A stretch of DNA of 64,000 bases. Origin: CAVPWP01 sp050789285 (lineage in GTDB: Bacteria > Pseudomonadota > Alphaproteobacteria > Rhodobacterales > Rhodobacteraceae). This document shows, piece after piece, positions 18,204 to 26,956 of the stretch. The notes below the pieces were generated by a model. The model ran no database searches, was not told the DNA's origin, and was given only the letters and a program-made list of their open reading frames with translations. A program made the translations under genes and the position numbers. The stretch covers positions 744,001 through 808,000 of the forward strand of contig NZ_JBOUVX010000001.1 in the NCBI RefSeq assembly GCF_050789285.1, in the 5' to 3' direction. Within the stretch, counting starts at the first letter, position 1. Each line of letters starts with the position of its first letter.

Positions 18204-19259
18204 ATGGTTCCCGCCGACAAACTCGACCAGATCATGGGACGCTTCCAGTTCCTGGAGGCCCGCCTCTCGGACGGCGCGGCGGCGTCGCAGATCGCGGCGC
18301 TGAGCCGCGAGTATTCCGATCTCAAGCCCGTGGTGGCGCAGATCGACGCCTACCGCGCCCTTCGCGCCGACATCGCCGAGGCCGAGGCCATGCTGTCGGA
18401 CCCCGAGATGCGGGCGCTGGCCGAGGACGAACTGCCGGTGCTTCGGGCCCGCCTGCCCGAGGCCGAGCAGGCGCTGCGGCTGGCGCTTCTGCCCAAGGAT
18501 GCCGCCGACGCGCGGCCCGCGATCCTCGAGATCCGGCCGGGCACGGGGGGCGAGGAGGCGGCGCTTTTCGCCGGCGACCTTCTGCGCATGTATCAGCGAT
18601 ACGCGGAATCGAAGGGCTGGAGCTTCGAGATCGCGGAGCTTCAGGAAAGCGATCTGGGCGGCATCCGCGAAGTCGTGGCGGCCGTGCGCGGCGAGGGCGT
18701 CTTCGCCCGGCTCAAGTACGAATCCGGCGTTCACCGCGTCCAGCGCGTGCCCGAGACGGAATCCGGCGGACGCATCCACACCTCGGCGGCGACCGTGGCG
18801 GTCCTGCCCGAGGCCGAGGACGTCGACATCGACATCCCCTCCACCGACATCCGCATCGACACCATGCGCGCAAGCGGGGCGGGCGGGCAGCACGTGAACA
18901 CCACCGACTCGGCGGTGCGGATCACCCATATCCCCACCGGCATCGTGGTCACGAGTTCCGAGAAGTCCCAGCACCAGAACCGGGCCATCGCCATGCAGGT
19001 GCTGCGCGCGCGGCTTTACGACATGGAACGCCAGCGCGCCGACGCCGCGCGGGCGGCCACGCGCAAAAGCCAGGTGGGGTCGGGCGACCGGTCCGAACGC
19101 ATCCGCACCTACAACTTCCCGCAGGGGCGCATGACCGACCACCGGATCGGGCTGACGCTCTACCGCCTCGACCAGATCCTGCAGGGCGATCTGGACGAGA
19201 TCGTCGACGCGCTTCAGGCCGATGACCAGGCGGCGCGGCTTGCGGACAGCGGGCTGTGA
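18204..19259 (+). CDS. prfA: Peptide chain release factor 1
   Basis: Recognises UAA/UAG stop codons and triggers peptide release. The 351-residue protein has the GGQ motif (ASGAGGQHVNTTDSAVR), the tripeptide anticodon region as RVPETESGGRIHTS and the C-terminal SSEKSQHQNR segment. The start at 18204 (MVPADKLDQIMGRFQFLEARL) fits RF1 N-termini better than an ATG at 18186. The prmC start overlaps its stop by 4 bp; PrmC methylates the Gln of the GGQ motif, so the pairing makes direct functional sense. Confidence 0.96.
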   Translation: MVPADKLDQIMGRFQFLEARLSDGAAASQIAALSREYSDLKPVVAQIDAYRALRADIAEAEAMLSDPEMRALAEDELPVLRARLPEAEQALRLALLPKDAADARPAILEIRPGTGGEEAALFAGDLLRMYQRYAESKGWSFEIAELQESDLGGIREVVAAVRGEGVFARLKYESGVHRVQRVPETESGGRIHTSAATVAVLPEAEDVDIDIPSTDIRIDTMRASGAGGQHVNTTDSAVRITHIPTGIVVTSSEKSQHQNRAIAMQVLRARLYDMERQRADAARAATRKSQVGSGDRSERIRTYNFPQGRMTDHRIGLTLYRLDQILQGDLDEIVDALQADDQAARLADSGL

Positions 19260-20110
19260 CGCCGGGCCTGACAGTGGGCCAGGCGCTGGTGCAGGCCACG
19301 CGGCGGCTGGCGGCGGCGGGGGTCGAGGGGGCGTCGCGCGATGCCCGGTGGCTTCTGGCCTGGGCGCTTGGGACGCCGCCCGAACGGCTGACGCTGGCCC
19401 TGCCCGAACCGATGACCTCGGACACGGCGGCGCGCTTCGACATCGCGATCGCGCGTCGGGTCACGCACGAGCCCGTCAGCCACATCACCGGGCGGCGCCT
19501 GTTCTGGGGGCGCGAGTTCGCGGTCGACCGCGACGTCCTTGATCCCCGGCCCGAGACCGAGGTCTTGGTCGAGCTTGCGCTTGCCGAGCCCTTCGAGCGC
19601 GTGCTCGATCTTGGTACGGGGACGGGCTGCATCCTGGTCACGCTGCTGGCCGAGCGGCCCGAGGCCATCGGCACCGGCACCGACATCTCGGCCGCCGCGC
19701 GCAGCCATGCCTGGGGCAACGCGGTGCGCCACCGCGTGAGCGACCGGGTCGAGATCCTGGCCAGCGACTGGTTCCGCCCGCTGGACGACCGCGGCATCGC
19801 GGGGCGCTTCGACCTTGTGGTGTCGAACCCACCCTACATCGCGGCGGCCGAGATGGCCGGCCTGTCGCGCGACGTGCGCGAGCACGAGCCGCGCCTTGCC
19901 CTGACCGACGAGGGCGACGGCCTGTCGGCCTATCGCGCGATCGCGGCCGGGGTCGAGAAGGTGCTTGCCCCCGGCGGGCGCGTCCTGGTCGAGATCGGGC
20001 CCGCGCAGGCGCGCGCGGTGGCGGCGATGTTTCGGCAGGCGGGCCTTGACGATGTCGCCGTGCATCCCGATCTGGATGGCAGGGACCGGGTGGTTTCGGG
20101 GCGGGGCTAG
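19256..20110 (+). CDS. prmC: Peptide chain release factor N5-glutamine methyltransferase
   Basis: Methylates the GGQ glutamine of release factors 1 and 2 using SAM. The 284-residue protein has an N-terminal helical domain, SAM motif I as VLDLGTGTGCILVTLL and the diagnostic catalytic NPPY in VVSNPPYIAAAEM. The start is GTG, overlapping the prfA stop as GTGA. Confidence 0.96.
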   Translation: MTPGLTVGQALVQATRRLAAAGVEGASRDARWLLAWALGTPPERLTLALPEPMTSDTAARFDIAIARRVTHEPVSHITGRRLFWGREFAVDRDVLDPRPETEVLVELALAEPFERVLDLGTGTGCILVTLLAERPEAIGTGTDISAAARSHAWGNAVRHRVSDRVEILASDWFRPLDDRGIAGRFDLVVSNPPYIAAAEMAGLSRDVREHEPRLALTDEGDGLSAYRAIAAGVEKVLAPGGRVLVEIGPAQARAVAAMFRQAGLDDVAVHPDLDGRDRVVSGRG

Positions 20111-20348
20111 TGCCTGGCGCCGGCGGATCGCAGGGCGTGCCATTTCCGCCAGTCGCGCGATTTCGCCGCAAAATCCCCTTGCCCTTCGACAGCCGTCGTG
20201 TTTATTGGGGTCGTGCGGGCGGCGGGACGTCGATCGTCCCCCTCGCCATTTGCCAGACAACCGCTGCGAACCGGGCCATGACAGGCCGGCACCAAGGAAC
20301 ACCAGCCAGTCGCAGCGGCGCCTAAATCAAGGCCGGATCAGGGTTCAT

Positions 20349-21071
20349 ATGAGAAGTTCCAAGTCACGTTCGCGGTCGAAGTCGAACCGCAACCGCCCCT
20401 CGGGCAACATCGTCAACCGCGTGTTCGACAGCTCGGGCCCCGAGGGCAAGGTGCGCGGGACGCCGCAGCAGATCATCGACAAGTACAACCAGCTGGCGCG
20501 CGACGCCCAGTTGTCGAACGACCGCGTGGCGTTCGAAAACTTCCAGCAGCACGCCGAGCACTACACCCGCATGCTGGGCGAAGCGCTGCGCGAGCAGGAA
20601 GCCTTCCGTGTCCAGAATCAGGACCGCGGCGACCGCCAGCAGCAGGGCCAGCAGCGCCGGGACGATAACGATCAGGACGATCAGTACGACGACGCGTCCG
20701 GTGGCGACGACACGCCCGAGGGCGGCCGTCAGGCCAGCCCGGGGCGTCGGGATGCCGAGCGTGGGGACACGCGCCGGGACGAGACGCGCGGCGATGATAC
20801 GCGCCGGGAGAATTCGCGCCGGGACGAGACGCGCGGGGATGATACGCGCCGGGCCGATGCAGGGCGGGGCGATGCAGGTCGGGACGATACTGGCCCCGGC
20901 GATGCGCGCGTCGTCGATGCGGACCTGGGCGACTCGGGTCTGGTCGAAACGCCCGAGAATGCCGAGCCGGCGCGGGCACGCCGCCCCCGCCGTCCGCGCG
21001 GTCGCGCCGCGGGCGCAGCCGATGGTGCGGGCGCGCCCGAGACCCCCGAAAGCAAGGAAGCGGCCGAATAA
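20349..21071 (+). CDS. DUF4167 protein with charged repeat tail
   Basis: A 240-residue protein. The N-terminal ~80 residues (MRSSKSRSRSKSNRNR..., then VRGTPQQIIDKYNQLARDA and the QHAEHYTRMLGEA helix) match the DUF4167 domain, found almost only in alphaproteobacteria. The rest is a highly charged, probably disordered Asp/Arg-rich tail with a 15-residue internal repeat (RRDETRGDDTRREN type) and a closing Arg/Pro/Ala segment. Basic N-terminus and mixed-charge tail suggest nucleic-acid or ribosome association (inference). The 238-bp gap after prmC leaves room for its own promoter. Confidence 0.88.
   Translation: MRSSKSRSRSKSNRNRPSGNIVNRVFDSSGPEGKVRGTPQQIIDKYNQLARDAQLSNDRVAFENFQQHAEHYTRMLGEALREQEAFRVQNQDRGDRQQQGQQRRDDNDQDDQYDDASGGDDTPEGGRQASPGRRDAERGDTRRDETRGDDTRRENSRRDETRGDDTRRADAGRGDAGRDDTGPGDARVVDADLGDSGLVETPENAEPARARRPRRPRGRAAGAADGAGAPETPESKEAAE
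20771..20853 (+). repeat. 45-bp tandem repeat inside the DUF4167 gene
   Basis: GCGCCGGGACGAGACGCGCG occurs at 20771-20790 and again at 20816-20835; GATGATACGCGCCGGG follows in both copies (20793-20808 and 20838-20853). The period is exactly 45 bp, i.e. 15 codons, so the frame is preserved. Shorter diverged copies (GGGCGATGC, GGACGATAC) continue to about 20900. Likely expanded by slippage or unequal recombination and a candidate for length variation between strains. Confidence 0.85.
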
Positions 21072-21107
21072 CCCCCGGCAGGCCGCTGTGCCCCTGCGCG
21101 CCGCCCG

Positions 21108-22106
21108 TCAGGCGGCGACGCTTGCGGGGATCGCCGACGGCCGGACGCTGATCACCACCGCGCCAGCGCGGTGGCGCGATTCCACGTGTTCATGGGCCGC
21201 GACGATGTCGTCCAGGCCATAGATCTGGTCGATGACGGGGCGCAGGTCGCCGCGGTCGACCATCCTTGCCACTTCGTCGAGATCTGCGCGCGTGTCGCCA
21301 CTCAGGGCGATGCGCAGCCGCGGGCCCCCGCGCAGCTTCGCGGCAAGCGCGCGGAAAAGATCCCAGACACCATAGTTGAGGGGCACGAAAACGCCGTTCG
21401 GCGTCAAGGCCTTGCGGGCCTCGGCGAAGGTCAGGGCGCCGACCGTATCGAAGATCGCGTCATAGCGCATGGACCCGTCGGCCACCGGGGCACTGCGATA
21501 GTCGATGAAGGCTTCGGCCCCCAACCCCAGCACCATCTCGCGCCGGTCGCCGCTGGCCACGCCCGTGACCCGCGCGCCCAAGGCCCGCGCGATCTGGACG
21601 GCAGGGCTTCCCACCCCGCCGCTTGCGCCGACGATCAGAACAGTCTGTCCGGGTTTCAGCCGGACCACGTCGCGCAGGAAGACAAGGGCCGAGAGCGCGC
21701 CGAAGGGCAGGGCGACGGCCTCGCGGTGGCTGAGCCGGTCTGGTTTCGGCGCGATGGGGCCCGAAGCGGGCACCGCAAGGTATTCGGCGTTGCTGCCGTG
21801 GCCCGAAAAGCCGAAGACCTCATCACCCGGCGCGAAGCCCGTGACCCGATCGCCCACGGCGGCGACGCGGCCCGAGAACTCGGTCCCCAGGATCGGGTGC
21901 TTCGGCTTGAAAAGCCCCGAGACAAGGCGACCCGGCAGCCACAGGCCGCCCGGAAAGGCCGAGGCGCGCAGGCGCCAGTCGGCCGTCGTGACCGAGCTTG
22001 CGTGCACCTCGACCAGCACGTCGTCGGGCCCGGTGCGCGGCATCGGGGCTTCGGCGATGGACAGGACCCCGGCGGGGCCATAGCGGGTGTGAAGGGCGGC
22101 TTTCAT
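21108..22106 (-). CDS. Zinc-type/quinone oxidoreductase-like NADPH-dependent reductase (MDR family)
   Basis: A 332-residue medium-chain dehydrogenase/reductase of the quinone-oxidoreductase/reticulon-4-interacting type. The N-terminal GroES-like domain is followed by the nucleotide-binding motif VGASGGVGSPAVQIARALGA near residue 150. The catalytic zinc ligands of alcohol dehydrogenases are missing, consistent with a zinc-free quinone or enone reductase. Substrate unknown. It is divergent from a LysR-type regulator gene, the classic arrangement for local control of the reductase. Confidence 0.88.
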   Translation of the reverse strand: MKAALHTRYGPAGVLSIAEAPMPRTGPDDVLVEVHASSVTTADWRLRASAFPGGLWLPGRLVSGLFKPKHPILGTEFSGRVAAVGDRVTGFAPGDEVFGFSGHGSNAEYLAVPASGPIAPKPDRLSHREAVALPFGALSALVFLRDVVRLKPGQTVLIVGASGGVGSPAVQIARALGARVTGVASGDRREMVLGLGAEAFIDYRSAPVADGSMRYDAIFDTVGALTFAEARKALTPNGVFVPLNYGVWDLFRALAAKLRGGPRLRIALSGDTRADLDEVARMVDRGDLRPVIDQIYGLDDIVAAHEHVESRHRAGAVVISVRPSAIPASVAA

Positions 22107-22181
22107 GGCGGTGTTCCGTTGCTGGGGGTGCCCCGATGCGGGCAGTTCCTTGTATCGCCCTTACCTTAGGTCCGGTTCGCG

Positions 22182-22228
22182 ATGCATGGAATTGACGGAA
22201 ATCGTCAGTCTGTTATGCATCAATGCAT
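22182..22228. promoter_or_regulatory. Candidate LysR operator region: TGACG-N5-CGTCA palindrome and three ATGCAT motifs
   Basis: Between the divergent reductase and LysR genes lies the inverted repeat TGACG-GAAAT-CGTCA (22193-22207). The palindrome ATGCAT occurs three times nearby (22182-22187, 22215-22220, 22223-22228). LysR-type regulators normally bind such dyads between themselves and a divergent target; here that reading is inference from position and symmetry. The palindrome also argues for a LysR start downstream of 22207. Confidence 0.5.
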
Positions 22229-23117
22229 GGATTGGCGGGCTGTCACCTTCGACTGGAATCGCGCGCGGGCATTCCTTGTCACGGCGGAAGAGGGGTCGCT
22301 ATCGGCTGCGGCGCGCGCGCTGGGCATGTCGCAACCCACGCTGGGCCGGCAGGTCGCCGCGCTTGAGGCCGAACTGGGCGTGGCGCTGTTCGAGCGGGTC
22401 GGCAAGGGTCTGGAACTGACACCCGGCGGGGTCGAACTACTGTCCCACGTGCGCAGCATGGGCGAGGCCGCGCAGGCGCTAGCACTCGGGGCCTCGGGCC
22501 GCACGCAGGCCATCGAGGGCGAGATATGCCTGACCGCAAGCGAGGTCTATGCCGCCCATCTTCTGCCGCCCGTGCTCGGGCGGCTGCGGGCCGAGCATCC
22601 GGGAATCGAGGTCGAGGTCCTTGCGTCGAACGCGATGACCGACCTGCGCCGGCGCGAGGCCGACATCGCGGTCCGCAACGTGCGCCCCACGCAGAACGAC
22701 CTTGTGGCGCGTCGCCTGCCCGACGACGAGGCGCGGCTTTACGCGGCGCCCGGCTATCTTGACCGGATCGGGCGGCCCCGGACCTCCGAGGAACTGGCGC
22801 GCGCCGAGTTCATCGGCTTCGACCGAACCAACGTCCTGATCACCCACTTGCGCGACCGTGGGCTGCCACTGGAGCGCCGGAACTTCCCGATCCTCAGCCA
22901 GAGCCAGCTTGTCCAGTGGGAGATGGTGAAGGCCGGGCTGGGCATCGGCATCTTTCCGACCTGGATCGGCGACGCGGAACCGCGCGTGGAACGCGTCGAC
23001 GCGGGCGTCGAGCCGATCACCTTTCCGGTCTGGCTGGTCGCCCACCGCGAAGTGCGCACCTCGGCGCGGGTGCGCATCGTCTTCGACATGCTGGCCGAAG
23101 AGATCAGGCGGCGCTAG
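22227..23117 (+). CDS. LysR-family transcriptional regulator
   Basis: An N-terminal winged helix-turn-helix (FDWNRARAFLVTAEEGSLSAAARALGMSQPTLGRQVAALEAELG) and a C-terminal periplasmic-binding-like effector domain, about 296 residues in all. The ATG at 22227 gives MDWRAVTFDWNRAR; 22215 and 22182 are possible upstream starts without a better ribosome binding site. It probably controls the divergent quinone oxidoreductase gene in response to a small molecule or redox signal. Its stop overlaps the convergent rsmA stop. Confidence 0.93.
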   Translation: MDWRAVTFDWNRARAFLVTAEEGSLSAAARALGMSQPTLGRQVAALEAELGVALFERVGKGLELTPGGVELLSHVRSMGEAAQALALGASGRTQAIEGEICLTASEVYAAHLLPPVLGRLRAEHPGIEVEVLASNAMTDLRRREADIAVRNVRPTQNDLVARRLPDDEARLYAAPGYLDRIGRPRTSEELARAEFIGFDRTNVLITHLRDRGLPLERRNFPILSQSQLVQWEMVKAGLGIGIFPTWIGDAEPRVERVDAGVEPITFPVWLVAHREVRTSARVRIVFDMLAEEIRRR

Positions 23118-23953
23118 GCCGCGATCTCGCGCGCCAGCGCGCAGAACTCGGCAATCGACAGCTGTTCGGCGCGGCGTGTCGGGTCGATCCCGGCGGCGCG
23201 CAGGCGGTCCTCGATATCGGGCGCAAGCGCCCGCAGGGCGGCGCGCAACATCTTGCGGCGCTGGTTGAAGGCGGCGGCGGTCACGCGCGACAGCACCTTC
23301 GCGTCGGCGGGGAACCGGGGCGCGGGCAGGGCGGTCAGCTGGATGACGGACGAGCGCACCTTGGGCGCCGGCGTGAAGGCCTCGGGCGGCAGGTCCATCA
23401 CGATCCGTGCTTCGCAGCGCCACTGGGCCAGAATCGACAGCCGGCCATAGGTCTTCGACCCCGGCGCCGCCACGATCCGCTCAGCCACCTCGCGCTGGAA
23501 CATGAGCGTCAGGCTTTGCCAGAAGGGCGGCCAGTCGGCCACGTCGAGCCAGCGCGTCAGAAGCTCGGTCCCGACGTTGTAGGGCAGGTTCGCGACGATC
23601 TTCACCGGTGGCGTGAGAAGGGCGCGATGGTCGATCGCCAGCGCGTCGCCTTCGACCACCTCAAGCCGTCCGGGATAGGCCGCGGCGATCTCGGCCAGGG
23701 CGGGAAGGCAGCGGGCGTCCTTTTCGACCGCCACGACCCGGCGCGCGCCCTCGGCCAGAAGCCCGCGCGTGAGCCCGCCGGGGCCGGGGCCCACCTCGAG
23801 CACGTCCGAGCCGGTCAGATCGCCGGCCGCGCGTGCGATCTTTGCGGTCAGGTTGAGATCCAGAAGGAAGTTCTGCCCCAGCGCCTTGCGGGCGGACAGT
23901 CCATGGCGCGCGATCACCTCGCGCAGGGGCGGCAGGGCGTCGATGGCGGCCAT
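23114..23953 (-). CDS. rsmA: 16S rRNA (A1518/A1519) N6-dimethyltransferase
   Basis: Dimethylates two adjacent adenines near the 3' end of 16S rRNA. The 279-residue protein shows ALGQNFLLD, SAM motif I DVLEVGPGPGGLTRGLL, the catalytic NLPYN and the C-terminal RRKMLRAAL helix, all typical of KsgA/RsmA. It lies downstream of pdxA and surA, the conserved surA-pdxA-ksgA order, but here an outer-membrane protein gene is inserted between pdxA and rsmA. Confidence 0.96.
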   Translation of the reverse strand: MAAIDALPPLREVIARHGLSARKALGQNFLLDLNLTAKIARAAGDLTGSDVLEVGPGPGGLTRGLLAEGARRVVAVEKDARCLPALAEIAAAYPGRLEVVEGDALAIDHRALLTPPVKIVANLPYNVGTELLTRWLDVADWPPFWQSLTLMFQREVAERIVAAPGSKTYGRLSILAQWRCEARIVMDLPPEAFTPAPKVRSSVIQLTALPAPRFPADAKVLSRVTAAAFNQRRKMLRAALRALAPDIEDRLRAAGIDPTRRAEQLSIAEFCALAREIAA

Positions 23954-23961
23954 GCGCGGGA

Positions 23962-24672
23962 TCAGTCGCCGAAGTAATGCGTGAAGCCGACCGAGACGGA
24001 CACTTCGTCGTAGGTGTTCGAATAGGTGTAATCGGCAAGCGCCGGGATCGAGGGCGTCGTGAAGTCGTCACTGTCGCGTTGCAGGTAATCGAGGCCAAGC
24101 CGCAGGGCATTGCCGTTGCCGATCTGACGTTCCACGCCAAGGCCGAGGCTGTAGCCCTGGCTCCAGACATCGCCGCGTTCCTGCACGCCGTTGACCCGCC
24201 AGTTGTAGTTGAGATTGCCGACCGACAGGCCGGCCGAGGCGAAGACCAAGGTGTCGGGGCGCACAAGGTAGCCCGCGCGTCCCTTCACGCCCAGCATCGG
24301 ACCGGTGTCATAGAAATAGCTCGACGTGGACGAGTTGATGTCGGCGGCCACCGACCGGCCCGTCGTCACGCCGAATTCGACGCCGTAGACCATCGCGTCG
24401 CGCTGCCAGTTGCGGCCGGTGAAGAAGCTTGCCCCGACCCCGTCGCCGGAATAGGCGAACTGGCCGGTCGGGGTGCCGGAGGCGGTGAAGACCTCGTCTT
24501 CCGTGAGGTTCGCCGCATAAGCGTCAAGCGAGGCCCCCAGATACCAGCCGTCCCATCCCGCCGCGTCCTGGGCAGCCGCACCGCCGGCCATGACCACGGC
24601 CGCCACGGAAAGGGCCGCGCCCGGAATGCCGGAACGGCAAGACGTCCTGACGGCATCAACATGTCGGTGCAT
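23962..24672 (-). CDS. Outer-membrane beta-barrel protein (OmpW/OmpA-like barrel, unknown role)
   Basis: A 236-residue exported protein with a signal peptide (cleavage expected after MAGGAAAQ) and alternating short amphipathic strands (WYLGASLDAYAANL, SYFYDTGPMLGVKGRAGY, NALRLGLDYLQRD, EVSVSVGFTHYFGD), the pattern of an 8-stranded surface-antigen-type barrel. The start at 24672 has GGGAGAGGGGGA just upstream. It sits between pdxA and rsmA in the surA-pdxA-rsmA cluster, possibly an insertion relative to the usual order. Function unknown. Confidence 0.82.
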   Translation of the reverse strand: MHRHVDAVRTSCRSGIPGAALSVAAVVMAGGAAAQDAAGWDGWYLGASLDAYAANLTEDEVFTASGTPTGQFAYSGDGVGASFFTGRNWQRDAMVYGVEFGVTTGRSVAADINSSTSSYFYDTGPMLGVKGRAGYLVRPDTLVFASAGLSVGNLNYNWRVNGVQERGDVWSQGYSLGLGVERQIGNGNALRLGLDYLQRDSDDFTTPSIPALADYTYSNTYDEVSVSVGFTHYFGD

Positions 24673-24709
24673 GGCAGTCCCCCTCTCCCAGCGCTTGATC
24701 ACTTTACCG

Positions 24710-25678
24710 TCACTTTGCCTGTCGCGCCATGCTTTCCGCGCGTCTGAGCGCGGCGATCATGCTGTCGGGGCGCGCGGTCCCGGTCCCCGCGATGTCAAGG
24801 GCCGTGCCGTGGTCGGGCGAGGTCCGGATGAACGGCAGGCCCAGCGTGACGTTCACGCCCTCGTCGAAGGCAAGGGTCTTGATCGGGATCAGCGCCTGGT
24901 CGTGATACATGCAGATCGCCACGTCATAGCGTGCGCGCGCCGCGGCATGGAACATGGTGTCGGCCGACAAGGGCCCGGCGATGTCGAAGCCGTCGGTCCG
25001 CAGCCGGTCGAGCGCGGGGCCGATCACCTCGATCTCCTCGCGGCCCATGGCGCCCCCTTCGCCGGCGTGCGGGTTGAGGCCCGCGACCGCGATGCGCGGC
25101 GCTGCCAGGCCGAACCACCGGCCTAGGTCCCGGGCGGTGATGCGGATCGTCTCGTCCAGAAGCGCGGGCGTCAGCGCGCCCGGCACCTGCGCGAGGGGCA
25201 TGTGGATCGTGGCCGGCACCACGCGCAGCGTCTCGCAGGCCAGCATCATCACCACGCGCCCCACGCCCGCCAGCGCGGCCAGGAACTCGGTATGGCCGGG
25301 ATAGGCGAAGCCCGCACCGTCGATCAGCGCCTTCTTGTGGATCGGGGCGGTGACAAGGCCCGAAACCGCGCCCGCGCGGGCAAGGGAAACGCCGCGTTCG
25401 ATGGCGGCGATCACGCCGGGCGCGTTCGCCGGATCGAGGCGACCCGGGATCGTGCGGGCGGGAAAGGGCAGCGGCAGCACCGGCAGGGCCCGGCCCGCGA
25501 CCGACGCCGCACCGGCCGGGTCGGTCAGCTCCGCCACCGGGGTGCCGGGCGGCAGGTGGCGCGGATCGCCGATCCAGACGAAGGGCAGGGTGTCGCGCAG
25601 CGCCGCCCAGGCCGCCGCGGCGACCTCGGGGCCGATGCCCGCGGGCTCGCCGCAACTGACGGCTAGGGGCGCCGTCAT
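24710..25678 (-). CDS. pdxA: 4-hydroxythreonine-4-phosphate dehydrogenase
   Basis: Oxidises 4-phosphohydroxy-L-threonine in the DXP-dependent pyridoxal phosphate pathway. The 322-residue protein carries SCGEPAGIGPEV at the N-terminus, HKKALIDGAGFAYPGHTEFLA (metal- and substrate-binding), GLNPHAGEGG and the C-terminal DQALIPIKTLAFDEGVNVTLGLPFIRTSPDHGTA. The ATG overlaps the surA stop (ATGA), so it is coupled to surA. Confidence 0.96.
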   Translation of the reverse strand: MTAPLAVSCGEPAGIGPEVAAAAWAALRDTLPFVWIGDPRHLPPGTPVAELTDPAGAASVAGRALPVLPLPFPARTIPGRLDPANAPGVIAAIERGVSLARAGAVSGLVTAPIHKKALIDGAGFAYPGHTEFLAALAGVGRVVMMLACETLRVVPATIHMPLAQVPGALTPALLDETIRITARDLGRWFGLAAPRIAVAGLNPHAGEGGAMGREEIEVIGPALDRLRTDGFDIAGPLSADTMFHAAARARYDVAICMYHDQALIPIKTLAFDEGVNVTLGLPFIRTSPDHGTALDIAGTGTARPDSMIAALRRAESMARQAK

Positions 25679-26919
25679 CTGAGGTCTTCGATCCGGGCCG
25701 CCAGGCGCAGTTCGTTGAGCCAGCCCGAGGCGAAGGTCTCGAGCCGCTGGGCGGTCAGCAACTGGCGCACCTGCGCGCGGTCGACGGCGGTCGATTCGCG
25801 CACGGTGCGTTCGCAGAGCATCAGGAAGACAAGGTTTCCCCCGCGGGTCAGGTTCGTCGAGACCTCGTACTGGTCCAGTCCGGCGATCTCGCGCGCGACA
25901 TCGCCCGGAAGCTCTGCGATGCGGGTGATCCGTCGGGTCAGGACGCCTTCGGGCTGGCCGCGCGCGACGCCGTTGAGATCGTCACAGGTGCGCACCTCGG
26001 CCTTGATCGCCGCCGCGCGCGAAAGGGCCTCGGGGCTGCGGCCGCCGGGGATCAGGTATTCGGCGTAATCGGCCGACACGATCTCGATCGAGCCCGCCCG
26101 CACCTCTTCGCGGTCGCGCAGACGGAAGACCGCGATCGAACCGCCCAGATTGATCGGGCGCGTCGCGCGACCGGGTGCAAGGCCCTGCAGCGCCGACTGG
26201 ACTTCGGGCGGCAGCTCGTCGAGGGCGCGCCAGTTGATCTCGCCTCCCATCAGGCGCGAGGGCGCGGCCGAGAACTGGCGCGCGGCGGCGGCGAATTCCA
26301 GCTCGTCGGTGATCCGGCTCAGCCGTTCTGCCCGCGCAAGCGAGGCGGTTTCGGATTCCGGGTTCTGCGCAGGCAGGATGATCTCGCTCAGAAGGACCCG
26401 CACCCCCCCGCGCGAGGGCACCTGCGCCAAGGCGCGGTCGATCTCGTCCTCGGTGACCTCGGCGCGCGGCAGGAACCGCTGCGACACGGCCGCCCGCCAC
26501 AGAACTCCGGTCGCCACGAAGTCGCGGAAAGTGGCTTCCTCGACCCCCTGTTCGCCCAACGCGGCGATGAAGGTCTCGCGGTCGAACTGGCCCTGCGCGG
26601 CGAAGGCGCCCTGCGCGGCGGCGATCTGTTCGTCGGAAATGGTCACGCCATCGCGCTCGGCCGCCTGGCGCTGGAGGCGTTCGTTGACAAGCTGCTGCTC
26701 GGCGATCTGGCCGGGGTTGGCCCCCGCGTTGAGCAGCGTCAGGAACAGCGTGCGCTGCTGAAGCTCGTAGCGGGTGATCGGGCTGCCGTTCACGCGGAAA
26801 ACCGTCTCGAAGGGGTTTTGCGCCGTGGCAGATCCCGTCGCCATGGCAAGGATCAGCAGCACCGCGGGCAGCAGCCCCCGCACCGGGTGGCCGCGCGTCA
26901 GTTCCAGCATGCGTCGCAT
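25675..26919 (-). CDS. surA: Periplasmic chaperone/peptidyl-prolyl isomerase SurA-like
   Basis: Escorts outer-membrane proteins across the periplasm. The 414-residue protein has a signal peptide (LPAVLLILAMATGSATAQ), the SurA N-terminal chaperone domain (NPFETVFRVNGSPITRYELQ...) and one parvulin-like region in the second half that lacks strong parvulin active-site similarity; two parvulin domains, as in E. coli, are not evident. The start at 26919 is preceded by ACAGG; 26910 is an alternative. It lies 37 bp after lptD, whose product is a main SurA client. Confidence 0.9.
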   Translation of the reverse strand: MRRMLELTRGHPVRGLLPAVLLILAMATGSATAQNPFETVFRVNGSPITRYELQQRTLFLTLLNAGANPGQIAEQQLVNERLQRQAAERDGVTISDEQIAAAQGAFAAQGQFDRETFIAALGEQGVEEATFRDFVATGVLWRAAVSQRFLPRAEVTEDEIDRALAQVPSRGGVRVLLSEIILPAQNPESETASLARAERLSRITDELEFAAAARQFSAAPSRLMGGEINWRALDELPPEVQSALQGLAPGRATRPINLGGSIAVFRLRDREEVRAGSIEIVSADYAEYLIPGGRSPEALSRAAAIKAEVRTCDDLNGVARGQPEGVLTRRITRIAELPGDVAREIAGLDQYEVSTNLTRGGNLVFLMLCERTVRESTAVDRAQVRQLLTAQRLETFASGWLNELRLAARIEDLR

Positions 26920-26956
26920 GTGCCTGTCATCCCGTTGCCTGTTCCCTTGCTGCCCG

